Shown: positions 26,582 through 39,892, counted from the first letter of the stretch. The stretch: DNA of 64,000 bases from Gracilibacillus suaedae (GCF_017599345.1 NZ_JAGFVL010000062.1:62001-126000); one strand, 5' to 3'. Notes: a model not told the origin generated them from the letters alone. A program made the numbers and translations.

Positions 26582-26720
26582 AACTTATAGACTTAACTCC
26601 AGGTGAATTAGTTTCTATGGTGACCTTTGCTAACGCTGTAGCAGCAATGGTCACCACGAAAATGGTGCGATAAGTGCTTTGCCAACGAAGGAAGTGGTAA
26701 ATCTTGTTTCTGGAAAGTAA
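26572..26720 (+). pseudogene. C-terminal remnant of a PfkB-type fructokinase gene, frameshifted
   Basis: The plus strand encodes LIDLTPGELVSMVTFANAVA and AAMVTTKM, then a stop caused by a one-base shift near 26665. The next frame continues GAISALPTKEVVNLVSGK and stops at 26718-26720. FANAVAA...TTK.GAI.ALPT is the C-terminal signature of PfkB fructokinases. Everything upstream, including the GAGD active-site region, is missing. The truncated end meets the truncated end of the ClC remnant on the other strand. Confidence 0.7.
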
Positions 26721-26750
26721 GAGATAATAATTCAGATCTTGTTATCATAG

Positions 26751-26803
26751 GGCCAGGAACTACATTAGACAAATGTCTTTTTGTAGTTTCTGGCTTTTAT
26801 TGA
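26751..26803 (+). terminator. terminator after the fructokinase remnant
   Basis: GCCAGGAACTACA (26752-26764) and TGTAGTTTCTGGC (26782-26794) form a 13-bp stem with one wobble, then TTTTATTG. Probably the surviving terminator of the dead fructokinase gene. Confidence 0.65.
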
Positions 26804-26804
26804 T

Positions 26805-27174
26805 CTATAAAAGATTACCAGACTAACATAAGAGAATTTTTATCTAAGAATGTTGATTATGAGACATCTATTAACTCTTACCAAGAGATTATTACGATAG
26901 ACTGGGTACCAGTTGAAATTCGGAAGATCCGACTAGTCTTGTCGTTTCGAAATAAAATAATACTTTTAAATAATGCAGTGAGAAAAGCACATAAACAGCA
27001 GTATAATAAAACCTTGAACTATGACTTTTCCTGTTACTGATACGAACCACCTTATCTCACCCATACACGAGACATATTCTTCTCCACTAATCAATATATT
27101 TTAAATAGGTGTTATCCAAGTGGATCAAGACCTATTTTGAGCATTGTTAAAAGTAAAAGTGGGGAGGAATATGT
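26805..27174. other. gene-poor stretch with an unassigned open frame
   Basis: Between the terminator and the aldehyde dehydrogenase no confident gene is seen. One plus-strand frame is open from about 26830 to 27040 and includes ITIDWVPVEIRKIRLVLSFR, but has no convincing start or ribosome site. It may be another remnant or chance. No promoter could be placed with confidence. Confidence 0.4.
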
Positions 27175-28695
27175 ATGAAATATGAAGTGCCAAATCAACC
27201 AGGTTCCGTGGTAAATTTTAAGGAAAAATACGATAACTATATTGGCGGTGAGTGGACTCCGCCAGTAAAAGGACAATATTTTGAAAACGTGACACCAGTT
27301 ACAGGTGAAGTTTTTTGTGAAATAGCTCGTTCTACTGCTGAGGATGTTGAACTTGCACTAGATGCTGCCCACAAGGCTGCACCAGCATGGGGGAAAACAT
27401 CTCCAGCTGAGCGAGCAAATATGTTGAATAAAATAGCTGATCGTATTGAAGCAAACCTAGAAATGTTAGCTGTTGCAGAATCATGGGATAATGGAAAAGC
27501 AGTACGAGAAACGTTAGCTGCAGACTTGCCATTGGCTGTTGACCATTTCCGTTATTTCGCAGCAACGATTCGGGCACAAGAAGGCTCGCTTAGTCAACTG
27601 GATGATGATACAGTCGCTTATCACTTCCACGAACCACTTGGTGTTGTCGGACAAATCATTCCTTGGAACTTTCCAATATTGATGGCAACATGGAAGCTTG
27701 CCCCGGCACTAGCTGCAGGTAATGCGGTTGTCATCAAGCCTGCAGAACAAACGCCAGCATCGATTCATGTCTTACTTGAACTAATAAATGATTTACTGCC
27801 ACCTGGTGTAGTTAATGTTGTAAATGGATTTGGATTAGAGGCAGGTAAGCCGTTAGCTTCAAGCAGTCGGATTGCCAAAATCGCTTTTACTGGTGAAACA
27901 ACAACTGGGCGTCTCATTATGCAATATGCCTCTGAAAATATTATTCCAGTCACATTAGAGCTAGGAGGAAAATCCCCAAATATTTTCTTTAAAGACGTCA
28001 TGGCTGGGGACGATGCCTTTTTAGATAAAGCCATTGAAGGTATGGTGATGTTTGCTTTAAACCAAGGGGAAGTTTGTACCTGTCCGTCACGTGCTTTAAT
28101 ACATGAAGATATTTATGAGGCGTTTATCAAGCGAGCTGTAGAGCGTGTGAAAGCAATCAAAGTTGGTCATCCATTAGACACGGAAACGATGATGGGTGCT
28201 CAAGCATCTACAGAACAAATGGAAAAGATTTCGTCTTACTTAGATATCGGTAAGCAAGAGGGAGCAGAGGTGCTAGTTGGTGGTGAACGAAATCAATTAG
28301 CAGGAGAGCTTTCCAAAGGCTTCTACGTCAAGCCAACTATTTTCAAAGGTCATAATAAAATGAGAATTTTCCAAGAAGAAATATTTGGTCCGGTACTTGC
28401 TGTTACAACCTTTAAAGATGATGAGGAAGTGCTAGATATTGCAAATGACACGTTATATGGATTAGGTGCAGGTGTTTGGACACGAGATTTCCATAAGGCA
28501 TATCGATTCGGTCGAAGTATTCAAGCGGGGCGCGTATGGACGAATACGTATCATGATTACCCTGCCCACGCTGCTTTTGGTGGTTATAAAAAATCAGGAA
28601 TTGGAAGAGAAAATCATTTGATGATGTTATCTCATTATCAACAAACGAAGAACTTGCTCGTAAGCTATAGTACCGAGCCAAAAGGATTCTTTTAA
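27175..28695 (+). CDS. NAD-dependent aldehyde dehydrogenase
   Basis: 506 residues, typical ALDH superfamily enzyme oxidising an aldehyde to the acid. Seen: [22 protein letters not shown] near residue 160 (cofactor site), [15 protein letters not shown] near 240, [14 protein letters not shown] near 260 (general base Glu) and [11 protein letters not shown] near 296 (catalytic Cys). The C-terminal [22 protein letters not shown] completes it. The 506-residue type followed directly by a DUF779 gene is a recurrent pair, often linked to acetaldehyde or other short-chain aldehydes; substrate here is inference. GGGGAGG precedes the ATG. The DUF779 gene starts 23 bp after the stop. Confidence 0.95.
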   Translation: MKYEVPNQPGSVVNFKEKYDNYIGGEWTPPVKGQYFENVTPVTGEVFCEIARSTAEDVELALDAAHKAAPAWGKTSPAERANMLNKIADRIEANLEMLAVAESWDNGKAVRETLAADLPLAVDHFRYFAATIRAQEGSLSQLDDDTVAYHFHEPLGVVGQIIPWNFPILMATWKLAPALAAGNAVVIKPAEQTPASIHVLLELINDLLPPGVVNVVNGFGLEAGKPLASSSRIAKIAFTGETTTGRLIMQYASENIIPVTLELGGKSPNIFFKDVMAGDDAFLDKAIEGMVMFALNQGEVCTCPSRALIHEDIYEAFIKRAVERVKAIKVGHPLDTETMMGAQASTEQMEKISSYLDIGKQEGAEVLVGGERNQLAGELSKGFYVKPTIFKGHNKMRIFQEEIFGPVLAVTTFKDDEEVLDIANDTLYGLGAGVWTRDFHKAYRFGRSIQAGRVWTNTYHDYPAHAAFGGYKKSGIGRENHLMMLSHYQQTKNLLVSYSTEPKGFF

Positions 28696-28718
28696 TCCTT
28701 AAGAAAGGAGGCGGGTGC

Positions 28719-29057
28719 ATGGTACAACAAGAAAAGGTCTTGGCAACGGATGAGGCGGTGGCGTTAATGGATCTGCTAAAAGAGAAGCATGGTCCTTTAA
28801 TGTTCCATCAGTCTGGTGGTTGCTGTGATGGAAGCTCGCCGATGTGCTATCCAAGAGGGGAATTTCGAGTTGGAGACTCCGATATTTTATTAGGTAATGT
28901 AAATGATACTCCTTTCTATATGTCGAAAGATCAGTATGAATACTGGAAGCATACCCAACTGATTATTGATGTGGTAGAAGGTCGGGGAGGTATGTTTTCT
29001 CTGGAAAACCCAGAAGGGAAGCGTTTTTTGATTCGGTCACGAGTATTTGAGGGTTAG
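28719..29057 (+). CDS. DUF779 family protein
   Basis: 112 residues of the DUF779 family, with the conserved Cys-rich block MFHQSGGCCDGSSPMCYPRGEF near residue 28 and DTPFYMSKDQYEYWKHTQL near 66. The clustered cysteines suggest metal or redox chemistry, but no function is established. It is the constant companion of the type of aldehyde dehydrogenase encoded just upstream, so a role in that enzyme's maturation, protection or electron transfer is possible. Ribosome site AAGAAAGGAGG. Its first 18 codons plus ribosome site recur as an inverted copy near 31290-31358. Confidence 0.9.
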   Translation: MVQQEKVLATDEAVALMDLLKEKHGPLMFHQSGGCCDGSSPMCYPRGEFRVGDSDILLGNVNDTPFYMSKDQYEYWKHTQLIIDVVEGRGGMFSLENPEGKRFLIRSRVFEG

Positions 29058-29075
29058 GCTAAATAAAGTATATGA

Positions 29076-29112
29076 TCAAAAAACGGAGCTCAAATCGGGC
29101 TTCGTTTTTGAT
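29076..29112 (+). terminator. Rho-independent terminator of the ALDH-DUF779 operon
   Basis: AAAAAACGGAGC pairs with GGCTTCGTTTTT around a short loop and the T-run follows. The remaining bases to 29491 show no convincing gene, only AT-rich sequence that must contain the promoter of the next MerR gene. Confidence 0.75.
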
Positions 29113-29490
29113 GTTACCAATGATTTATGGGTTGGCTAATCGGAATAGCATTAGTCATTACGTGAATCAATAGTCAAACTATCAACACTCAGCATTTGAA
29201 TATGCTCTACGACTTCAGTTTCTCCACAATTACCCGTTTCGAGGATACCTACCTACCATTATTATTTGTTCTTCCTTTTAAATAACTATTTGTTTTGATA
29301 ATAAGAAAGCGTGCTATACAATGAATTATAAGATAACTTTTGAATACGATGTTATCAAATATGTTGTTGATAAAATTGAAATTAGGAGACCTTCAATTAG
29401 ATCAGCCTTTTAAAACTAAACTAGCAACGAATAGATAATGAAATAAAAACAATATAGTGCGTGTTCTAAAACATGTAAGGGAGAAAAATT

Positions 29491-30285
29491 ATGTATACGA
29501 TTGGACAAGTGGCAGGTTTTTTAGGAGTTTCTAGAGACACATTAAAGTATTACGAGGAGAAGGGATTGGTCAATCCTAAGCATGATATCGAAAATGGTTA
29601 TAGAAAATATAATCAGTATGATATTCATGATGTTATAACAACCAATTTTTATCGAGAAATTGATATAGAGATCAAGAAAATTCAAGAAATCAGGCAAAGT
29701 AAGAGTAACGTCAATCTAGAATGTATATTAGAGGAGAAGGAAGCGAAAATAGTAGAGGAAATTGAATATAGAGAACACCTTTTAAAGAAAATAAAAGCGG
29801 TGAAAGATGACTGGAATAAAATACAAGAACATCTAGGGAGATTCACAGTTAAAGAGATGCAGCCAATAAAAGTAATTGGAGAAATAACTGATTACACTGC
29901 ATATAACGAATATGAAATTATCAGAAATAATACAGAAAACGTAAAGAAGGCTGTTACATTGACGAGTGCAAGACGTGTTATATATTTTGATGAAGAAGGA
30001 ATTTTAGAGGATAAATTTATCATCGTAAAGAATGTCGAGGATACTGACGAAAATCATGAAGTAGAAGTCCTCGTTCATCCCAAGTGTATATATACTGTTT
30101 TAGAAAATGGTAGAGCGGTAGATAGTGGGAAAAATATCGATTATGAAGTAGGGGAAAAGCTCTTAAAAATAGCAGAAGATCATGGTTATGAATTAGTAGG
30201 GTTGACTTACATTAATATATTATTGACAACGTACGTAGATGGTCTTGAGCGTGTTTTTTTAGAAATGTATTCCCCTATAAAGTAA
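29491..30285 (+). CDS. MerR family transcriptional regulator
   Basis: 264 residues. The N-terminal MerR helix-turn-helix and wing are clear (YTIGQVAGFLGVSRDTLKYYEEKGLVNP, then NGYRKYNQYDIHDV), followed by a coiled-coil region (about residues 68-115) and a C-terminal domain of about 145 residues without known motifs but ending like GyrI-type effector domains (DHGYELVGLTYINILLTTYVDG). It probably senses a small molecule. The CPBP protease gene follows 107 bp later and is a possible target. The ligand is unknown. Confidence 0.87.
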   Translation: MYTIGQVAGFLGVSRDTLKYYEEKGLVNPKHDIENGYRKYNQYDIHDVITTNFYREIDIEIKKIQEIRQSKSNVNLECILEEKEAKIVEEIEYREHLLKKIKAVKDDWNKIQEHLGRFTVKEMQPIKVIGEITDYTAYNEYEIIRNNTENVKKAVTLTSARRVIYFDEEGILEDKFIIVKNVEDTDENHEVEVLVHPKCIYTVLENGRAVDSGKNIDYEVGEKLLKIAEDHGYELVGLTYINILLTTYVDGLERVFLEMYSPIK

Positions 30286-30392
30286 TGCTAAAAAGGTATT
30301 GAGATGGGGGTAACCCACGGGTTTAAAATGAAGATGTTAGTAAATGAATGTTTCCCATTATTAACACTTTATTTTAAAAAGGTGGTATACTT

Positions 30393-31199
30393 ATGAAAAA
30401 TAGAAAAGCTTTAAAGAGACCATTGGTAAGCTTTGTTGTGACGAGTTATGCAATATTTTTTATTTTTTTTATTGCTATTGGCATAGGAATAGTGTTAGGT
30501 GTACACGAGAGCATAACAAGTATTTTACAAATCATTGCTTCGTGGTCATCAACTTTTGCGTTTTTAATTTTATTTAAAAGAATCTATCCAAGATTAAGTT
30601 TAATAGATTTTGTGAAACAGCAATTTACCTCAAAGATCAGGTTTTCTGTTCTATGCACCGTTGTAATAATTCAAGTAATAATTACAACTTTAGCTATCTT
30701 TCTGACATCAATTACAAATGAAAATCAAGGTTTAGCATTTTCATTTACGGGTCTCGGACTAATTTTTATTGCATTTTTGGACAACTTGGTAAGAGGACCA
30801 TTAGGTGAAGAGTTGGGTTGGAGAGGATATGCATTAAATGAGCTTCAAAAGCAGTACTCCCCCTTAGTGTCATCCATAATAGTAGGTGTTTTGTGGGGGC
30901 TTTGGCACACTCCTCTATGGTTTGCCTCGGGTTATACTGGTGGAAACCTAATCAAATATATTGTCTTTTTTATGATTGGAATTTTATCTATATCGGTTAT
31001 AATAACTTTATTCTACAATCTTAATAGGAATCTAGTGATACCGATAGTGATTCACCAATTATTTAACTTTTCCCTAGTGATAAAGGAAGGCGATTTATTA
31101 AATATTCTTACCTATGCTACTACTTCTTATTTTGTTGTTGCAATAACATTAATTGTTATTAATCCCAAGGAAATTTTATACCAGAAAACAAGGAAGTAG
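30393..31199 (+). CDS. CPBP family intramembrane metalloprotease
   Basis: 268 residues with about eight membrane segments. The three CPBP (Abi/CAAX-protease-like) motifs are present: GPLGEELGWRGYALNELQ near residue 136 (Glu pair and Arg), GVLWGLWHTPLWF near 168 (His) and VIPIVIHQLFNF near 215 (His and Asn). These residues form the intramembrane active site. Members process membrane peptides or protect against bacteriocins. AAAAAGGTGG precedes the ATG. It follows a MerR regulator that could control it. The substrate is unknown. Confidence 0.88.
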   Translation: MKNRKALKRPLVSFVVTSYAIFFIFFIAIGIGIVLGVHESITSILQIIASWSSTFAFLILFKRIYPRLSLIDFVKQQFTSKIRFSVLCTVVIIQVIITTLAIFLTSITNENQGLAFSFTGLGLIFIAFLDNLVRGPLGEELGWRGYALNELQKQYSPLVSSIIVGVLWGLWHTPLWFASGYTGGNLIKYIVFFMIGILSISVIITLFYNLNRNLVIPIVIHQLFNFSLVIKEGDLLNILTYATTSYFVVAITLIVINPKEILYQKTRK

Positions 31200-31287
31200 A
31201 CCGACAATTTTTGCTGTTATAGGAGTGGGGCTGAGATTTCCCTTGGTATTATTCATACCCATATAACAATAAACGAATGAAAAGGTC

Positions 31288-31360
31288 TGATCCATTAACT
31301 CCACCGCCTCATCCGCTGCCAATACCTTTCCTTGTTGTGTCATCCACCCTCTTCCTTTCT
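31288..31360 (-). pseudogene. inverted partial copy of the DUF779 gene start
   Basis: On the minus strand, AGAAAGGAAGAGGGTGG-ATG is followed by codons for MTQQGKVLAADEAVELMD, matching the first 18 residues of the DUF779 protein at 28719 in 14 positions. The ribosome site is also similar to that of the intact gene. The similarity stops at TTAATGGATC, after which the frame continues with unrelated residues (QTFSFVYCYMGMN). This is a broken duplicate, not a functional gene. The flanking sequence from 31200 to 31497 holds nothing else. Confidence 0.75.
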
Positions 31361-31497
31361 TCATGATTAGAAAAATCTTTTTGTTGCGTATTATAATTTA
31401 CGAACAAGTCATTTAACTGCTATATTTGCCGTTGCTTGTAAGGAAAATTCACCTCATGATAGCCAGAACAAAATCAATCAGAAGGAGCGTAGGTAAC

Positions 31498-32610
31498 ATG
31501 TTAATCCAATCCACAAAAGCTTTGCAAAAATACTTAAAAGTAGACCCCGAGCCAAAACAAGAACTTGCTTTTCCATTAACAGGGTGGCATGCACATTTTA
31601 AAAAGATCGATCGGAAAAATACAATCATCCTAGTGCATGATATCAGTCTTTATACAGTCGTGTTGTATGGTGTAAAAGCAAAAGACGTCAAAAATTTTGA
31701 ACAAGTAGTAAAGCAGACGATAAAGGATGCCCTTATAGCAGATGGATTTGACGAACAAGTTGTTCAAACAGAGTTACTGGCGGGAGACTTATCCTATACA
31801 TCAACGAAAAATCGAAAAACGGTTTCCACTCTAAATCAAATAGTACTAGAGATGGAATTTTTCATGGATGAGGCTGATTCTGAATCACTTCTACAGCCAA
31901 GCTTATCTAGAAGAGTGAATAGAGGCTTATACAAATCTATCAGTGGAGAATATGTAAAGCCGATTGAAGAATTACAACATGTCTTGGAGAGGAAAGCAGG
32001 TAAAAAAGCATTTCAACAACCAGCCGTCCAATTAAAAGTTACCTTAAAATTAGAGGGGCAACAAGTGTGGCGCAGGTTAGTTATACCGATAAATCGGACA
32101 TTCGCTGATCTACATGATATTTTACAAATAGCTTTTAATTGGACTAATAGCCATCTGTATGAATTTAATTTTTATCAACAGCAACCATCATATACAGATT
32201 ATTACTTACCAGATGCAAATTACACACTTGTTTCTCACCCAGAAGCTTTTGCTTATCGAAAAGATGGACAAGAAATGGAATATGCTCATCAAATAGTGTT
32301 AAGAGATGTTTTGAATCAATATAAGAGTATTGTGTATATGTATGATTTAGGAGATGATTGGCAGCATTTTATCGAAGTAGAGGAATGGATTGACAATTAT
32401 GATGCCAGATATCCAGTTTGTCTAAATGGTGAGGGAACAACACCTCCAGAAAATGTCGGTGGGATTCCGGGTTATAGCAATTTTCTTGAGGTTATTCAGT
32501 CGAAGGATGATTCTGAAAGAGAATGGATGTTAAATTGGGCAGAATCGATGGGGTATCAACCATTTGACAAGGATTTGATAAATGAACAATTAAGCAAAAT
32601 ATTTAATTGA
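31498..32610 (+). CDS. plasmid pRiA4b ORF-3 family protein with an N-terminal extension
   Basis: About 370 residues. The C-terminal half (from about residue 175) is a clear pRiA4b ORF-3-like domain (PF07929): VQLKVTLKLEGQQVWRRLVIP, FADLHDILQIAFNWTNSHLYEF, IVYMYDLGDDWQHFIEVE and YPVCLNGEGTTPPENVGGIPGY. The N-terminal part (MLIQSTKALQKYLKVDPEPK) is a separate domain, similar to ones found in other Bacillus proteins. The function of the family is unknown. The frame is open from 31426, but ATG 31498 has AAGGAG ten bases upstream. No operon partner is evident. Confidence 0.88.
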   Translation: MLIQSTKALQKYLKVDPEPKQELAFPLTGWHAHFKKIDRKNTIILVHDISLYTVVLYGVKAKDVKNFEQVVKQTIKDALIADGFDEQVVQTELLAGDLSYTSTKNRKTVSTLNQIVLEMEFFMDEADSESLLQPSLSRRVNRGLYKSISGEYVKPIEELQHVLERKAGKKAFQQPAVQLKVTLKLEGQQVWRRLVIPINRTFADLHDILQIAFNWTNSHLYEFNFYQQQPSYTDYYLPDANYTLVSHPEAFAYRKDGQEMEYAHQIVLRDVLNQYKSIVYMYDLGDDWQHFIEVEEWIDNYDARYPVCLNGEGTTPPENVGGIPGYSNFLEVIQSKDDSEREWMLNWAESMGYQPFDKDLINEQLSKIFN

Positions 32611-32700
32611 CAAGGCAATCTGTTATCTTTATATAACCTATTCAACAGTTACTCCAAAGCTATATTTTGAATATAATCACTAGAGTATAGAGGGGATCAT

Positions 32701-33198
32701 ATGGAAAGCTTATCCAGTCAAATAGAGATTTACTACCAGTTTACGAGTGCTAAAAGCGATATTTCAAATCAACAGAGAAAAGATGTCTCTACTATCTTAA
32801 ATGTTTCTGCAAGGTTCAAGCTATTTATTAACAGCGAGTGTTATTTTGACCAAGAAGAGTTCCCCATCTTAGAATTTTATAAATATCTTTACAATTGGAA
32901 AATAGCAAGCAATAAATACAAAATTATTCAAGAGTTTCATTACTACTCTTTAGAGTTTGATGACTATAATGAAGGGGCAATCTTATCTCTAATTCCGTTT
33001 GGCAATAGTGCTCGATTAGAGTCTATATGGGCAGAACGAGAAAGATACTATATTTTTGATCTTACATATTTATCTGATGAATTTATGAAATTAGAAGTGG
33101 ACTTAAAAGAAAGCATCGAAAGTTATTTTGATATAAATCTAGATAAGTTTATAAAATACATACCATCAATGAACTTCGATTGGCATACCGGTAAGTAA
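32701..33198 (+). CDS. hypothetical protein, 165 residues
   Basis: A soluble protein, rich in aromatic residues and acidic in its second half (SIESYFDINLDKFIKYIPSMNFDWHTGK at the end). AGAGGGGATC stands before the ATG, the frame is clean and codon use is like its neighbours, so I take it as real. It resembles small orphan proteins of Bacillus that sit in polymorphic-toxin or immunity-type loci, but I cannot assign a domain. It stands alone after the pRiA4b-type gene with a 90-bp gap. Confidence 0.6.
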   Translation: MESLSSQIEIYYQFTSAKSDISNQQRKDVSTILNVSARFKLFINSECYFDQEEFPILEFYKYLYNWKIASNKYKIIQEFHYYSLEFDDYNEGAILSLIPFGNSARLESIWAERERYYIFDLTYLSDEFMKLEVDLKESIESYFDINLDKFIKYIPSMNFDWHTGK

Positions 33199-33482
33199 TA
33201 GACTATTTCTTCGTTCAGGGTAAGTGTCAAATAATTGCAAAGTTGGAGACACTCGCGTCATCTTTCCAGATCGCTTGGTGCCTGGATCAAGGAAATACAT
33301 TTCGTATTCATCTGGCAGGTATAATTACTTCAGACCTAAGAATAAGTAAAATACGTTTCCGCTATAAAATCGATTGGGTTGTCACTCTAAAACAATTAAT
33401 AGAGCTTTTTAAAAATACCCAGAAAAAGAGTGATGAAGATGGGATCCAATACCCACTAATTGAAAAGTCCCACTTACCCCCC
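33199..33482. other. stretch before licT without a convincing gene
   Basis: An 86-residue plus frame (33243-33503) begins with a METLASSFQ-type start without a ribosome site and runs into the licT promoter. A second frame, open from about 33223, gives VIFPDRLVPGSRKYISYSSG and then stops; it looks more protein-like and could be the tail of a lost gene. Neither is called as a gene. Confidence 0.4.
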
Positions 33483-33510
33483 TTGACATCTGTTCAAATG
33501 TAGTTATAAT
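33483..33510 (+). promoter_or_regulatory. sigma-A promoter of licT
   Basis: TTGACA at 33483-33488 and TATAAT at 33505-33510, both perfect, with a 16-base spacer. A cre-like sequence starts six bases after the -10 box. Confidence 0.8.
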
Positions 33511-33515
33511 TAATT

Positions 33516-33530
33516 ATATAAACGCTTACA
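33516..33530 (+). promoter_or_regulatory. cre-like site overlapping the licT transcription start
   Basis: ATATAAACGCTTACA fits the cre consensus WTGNAANCGNWNNCW at every fixed position except the G at position 3. Its place right after the -10 box is right for CcpA repression. Confidence 0.55.
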
Positions 33531-33549
33531 ATAATATTATCTATTTTTA

Positions 33550-33581
33550 GGATTGTTACTGATCAAGCAGGCAAAACCTAA
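33550..33581 (+). promoter_or_regulatory. RAT (LicT/BglG antiterminator target) in front of licT
   Basis: GGATTGTTACTGATCAAGCA followed by GGCAAAACCTAA is almost identical to the ribonucleic antiterminator of the bgl/bglP/bglS genes known from E. coli and B. subtilis. Its last bases (AAAACCTAA) are also the first arm of the following terminator, the usual mutually exclusive arrangement. So licT appears to be controlled by its own product. Confidence 0.88.
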
Positions 33582-33653
33582 GTTATTGAATAGTACATCG
33601 CCCAGTATTAGGCGGGGGTAGTATGTTTTATTCAATAGCTTAGGTTTTTTTGT
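33573..33653 (+). terminator. LicT-controlled leader terminator of licT
   Basis: AAAACCTAAGTTATTGAATA (from 33573) pairs with TATTCAATAGCTTAGGTTTT (ending near 33647), one mismatch, followed by T residues. The loop carries a small extra hairpin with CGCC and GGCG. Confidence 0.85.
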
Positions 33654-33679
33654 AAGATAAGAAAGTATAAATTTTGAGC

Positions 33680-33832
33680 AGATGTCTAGCTCCGAGCGCC
33701 CAGAAACTAGGCGACTTCACGAATTGCCCTACGATAAGTCATCATCGGTTCGTGAACTCACCGTGATTCCTTTATCTCAGTTAATTCGTTCCAGTCGCTA
33801 CGTTTCTAAGCGGGCGCTCTGCGCTTTTCTTA
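33680..33832. repeat. intergenic repeat element of Bacillaceae type
   Basis: The segment begins TGTCTAGCTCCGAGCGCCCA and ends AAGCGGGCGCTCTGCGCTTTTC, with CTACGATAAGTCATCATCGG in the middle. Its ends are complementary (GAGCGCCC with GGGCGCTC). I recognise this as a dispersed intergenic element that recurs in many Bacillaceae genomes. It lies between the leader terminator and licT, so it would be transcribed in the licT mRNA. Confidence 0.6.
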
Positions 33833-33921
33833 ATTACAAATGATTAAAAGCATTTTTCCTTTTGTCATAGTGCGGTAAAATAAGTTTACGTCCAAAAATA
33901 TCGAATAAAAGGATGACTGAT

Positions 33922-34773
33922 ATGAAGATAAATAAAGTGCTGAATAATAATGTTGTCGTCACTACTAACCAACATGGTCAAGAAATGGTTGTGATGGGAA
34001 AAGGTTTAGCCTTTCAGAAGAAAGTAGGACAAACAATTGATAAAGAAAAAATTGAAAAGAATTTTGTCCTGCAAGATACCGGTACAAGTGAAAAACTAAA
34101 TCAGTTATTACAAGATACGTCAGATAAATATTTGGATATTGCTTCCGAAATTTATGAATATGCACGGTCTATTTTACCGTATAAGTTGAATGATTATTTA
34201 TATATCGCATTAACGGATCATATCAGCTTTGCGATTACTAGAATGAAGGAAGGCATTCAACTAAAAAACACACTGTTATTCGAGATACGCAAATATTATA
34301 AAAAAGAATTTGAAATTGGTTTGCATTCATTAGATATTATTGAAGATTATACCGGTATAAGAATGAATGAAGATGAAGCGGCATCTATTGCTCTACACTT
34401 AATCAATAGTCAGCTATCCGGAGAAAACATGGAAATGGCCGTCCAGGTAACGGATGTTGTCAACAAGGTTTTAAATATCGTGAAATATCATTATAAAACA
34501 GAGTTAGATGAAGACTCGATTAATTATGAACGATTTTTAACGCATTTGCGTTTCTTTACGGTGCGATTTTTACGTGAAGAGCATATGGAAGAAACGATTG
34601 ATGATTTCTTTTACGAGCAAGTACAAAGTAAATATCGCCATGCATATAAATGCACAGAAAAAATAGCTACTTTTTTAGAAAAGAATTATAATTGGTTCCT
34701 AACCAAAGACGAAATGGTATATTTAACCGTTCATATTCATCGCGTTACCTATCGACAAAATAGGACTAACTAA
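33922..34773 (+). CDS. licT: LicT/BglG family transcription antiterminator
   Basis: About 283 residues. The N-terminus (MKINKVLNNNVVVTTNQHGQ) is the RNA-binding CAT domain, followed by two PRD regulatory domains (about 65-170 and 171-280) with conserved His (LTDHISFAI near 100; ALHLIN near 156; VHIHRV at the end). The PTS phosphorylates these His residues to couple activity to sugar uptake. It binds RAT RNA and prevents termination. ATG 33913 is in frame too, but AAAAGGA at 33907-33913 suits 33922, and this gives the family start. RATs are seen before licT itself and before bglP. Confidence 0.95.
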   Translation: MKINKVLNNNVVVTTNQHGQEMVVMGKGLAFQKKVGQTIDKEKIEKNFVLQDTGTSEKLNQLLQDTSDKYLDIASEIYEYARSILPYKLNDYLYIALTDHISFAITRMKEGIQLKNTLLFEIRKYYKKEFEIGLHSLDIIEDYTGIRMNEDEAASIALHLINSQLSGENMEMAVQVTDVVNKVLNIVKYHYKTELDEDSINYERFLTHLRFFTVRFLREEHMEETIDDFFYEQVQSKYRHAYKCTEKIATFLEKNYNWFLTKDEMVYLTVHIHRVTYRQNRTN

Positions 34774-34800
34774 AAAAATAGAAACGCTTTAACTTTTTTA

Positions 34801-34829
34801 TTGACATCTGCATGTGAAGGTGATAAATT
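34801..34829 (+). promoter_or_regulatory. sigma-A promoter of the bglP operon
   Basis: TTGACA (34801-34806), 17-base spacer, TAAATT (34824-34829), placed about 30 bases before the second RAT. Confidence 0.75.
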
Positions 34830-34857
34830 AAATGTAACAAAACCTATAGGAAAAGTA

Positions 34858-34889
34858 AGGAATGTTACCTTTAGTGGGCATAACCTGAA
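34858..34889 (+). promoter_or_regulatory. RAT-like antiterminator target in front of bglP
   Basis: AGGAATGTTACCTTTAGTGG then GCATAACCTGAA resembles the RAT before licT with several changes, and again overlaps the first arm of a terminator. Likely the regulatory target of LicT for the PTS operon. Confidence 0.75.
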
Positions 34890-34950
34890 TGAATTGGAAA
34901 CACGTAGCTAACACTATGTGTGTTGCACCCAGTTCATTCAGGTTTTTTAT
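34881..34950 (+). terminator. LicT-controlled leader terminator of the bglP operon
   Basis: AACCTGAATGAATTGG pairs with CCAGTTCATTCAGGTT (one mismatch) and a T-run follows. Without LicT the PTS and GH1 genes would not be transcribed. Confidence 0.85.
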
Positions 34951-35009
34951 TTGCCTTAAGTAAAACCCTTACATGCAAAAATGAAAGCTTTCATAAAACA
35001 TCAATTTAG

Positions 35010-39885
<4,876 letters not shown>

Positions 39886-39892
39886 AGAGCGA

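Noticed and set aside
29321-29416. 31-codon frame (MNYKITFEY start) in front of the MerR gene
   Set aside because: No ribosome site and it overlaps the likely promoter region of the regulator.
33243-33503. 86-residue plus-strand frame before licT
   Set aside because: No ribosome site; it runs into a perfect licT promoter, and another frame of the same segment looks more protein-like.
34774-34792. GAAACGCTTTAAC as a possible cre upstream of the bglP promoter
   Set aside because: Two fixed positions of the consensus are wrong.
34982-34997. palindrome ATGAAAGCTTTCAT as a possible cre site before bglP
   Set aside because: It is two bases shorter than a cre and lacks the central CG.
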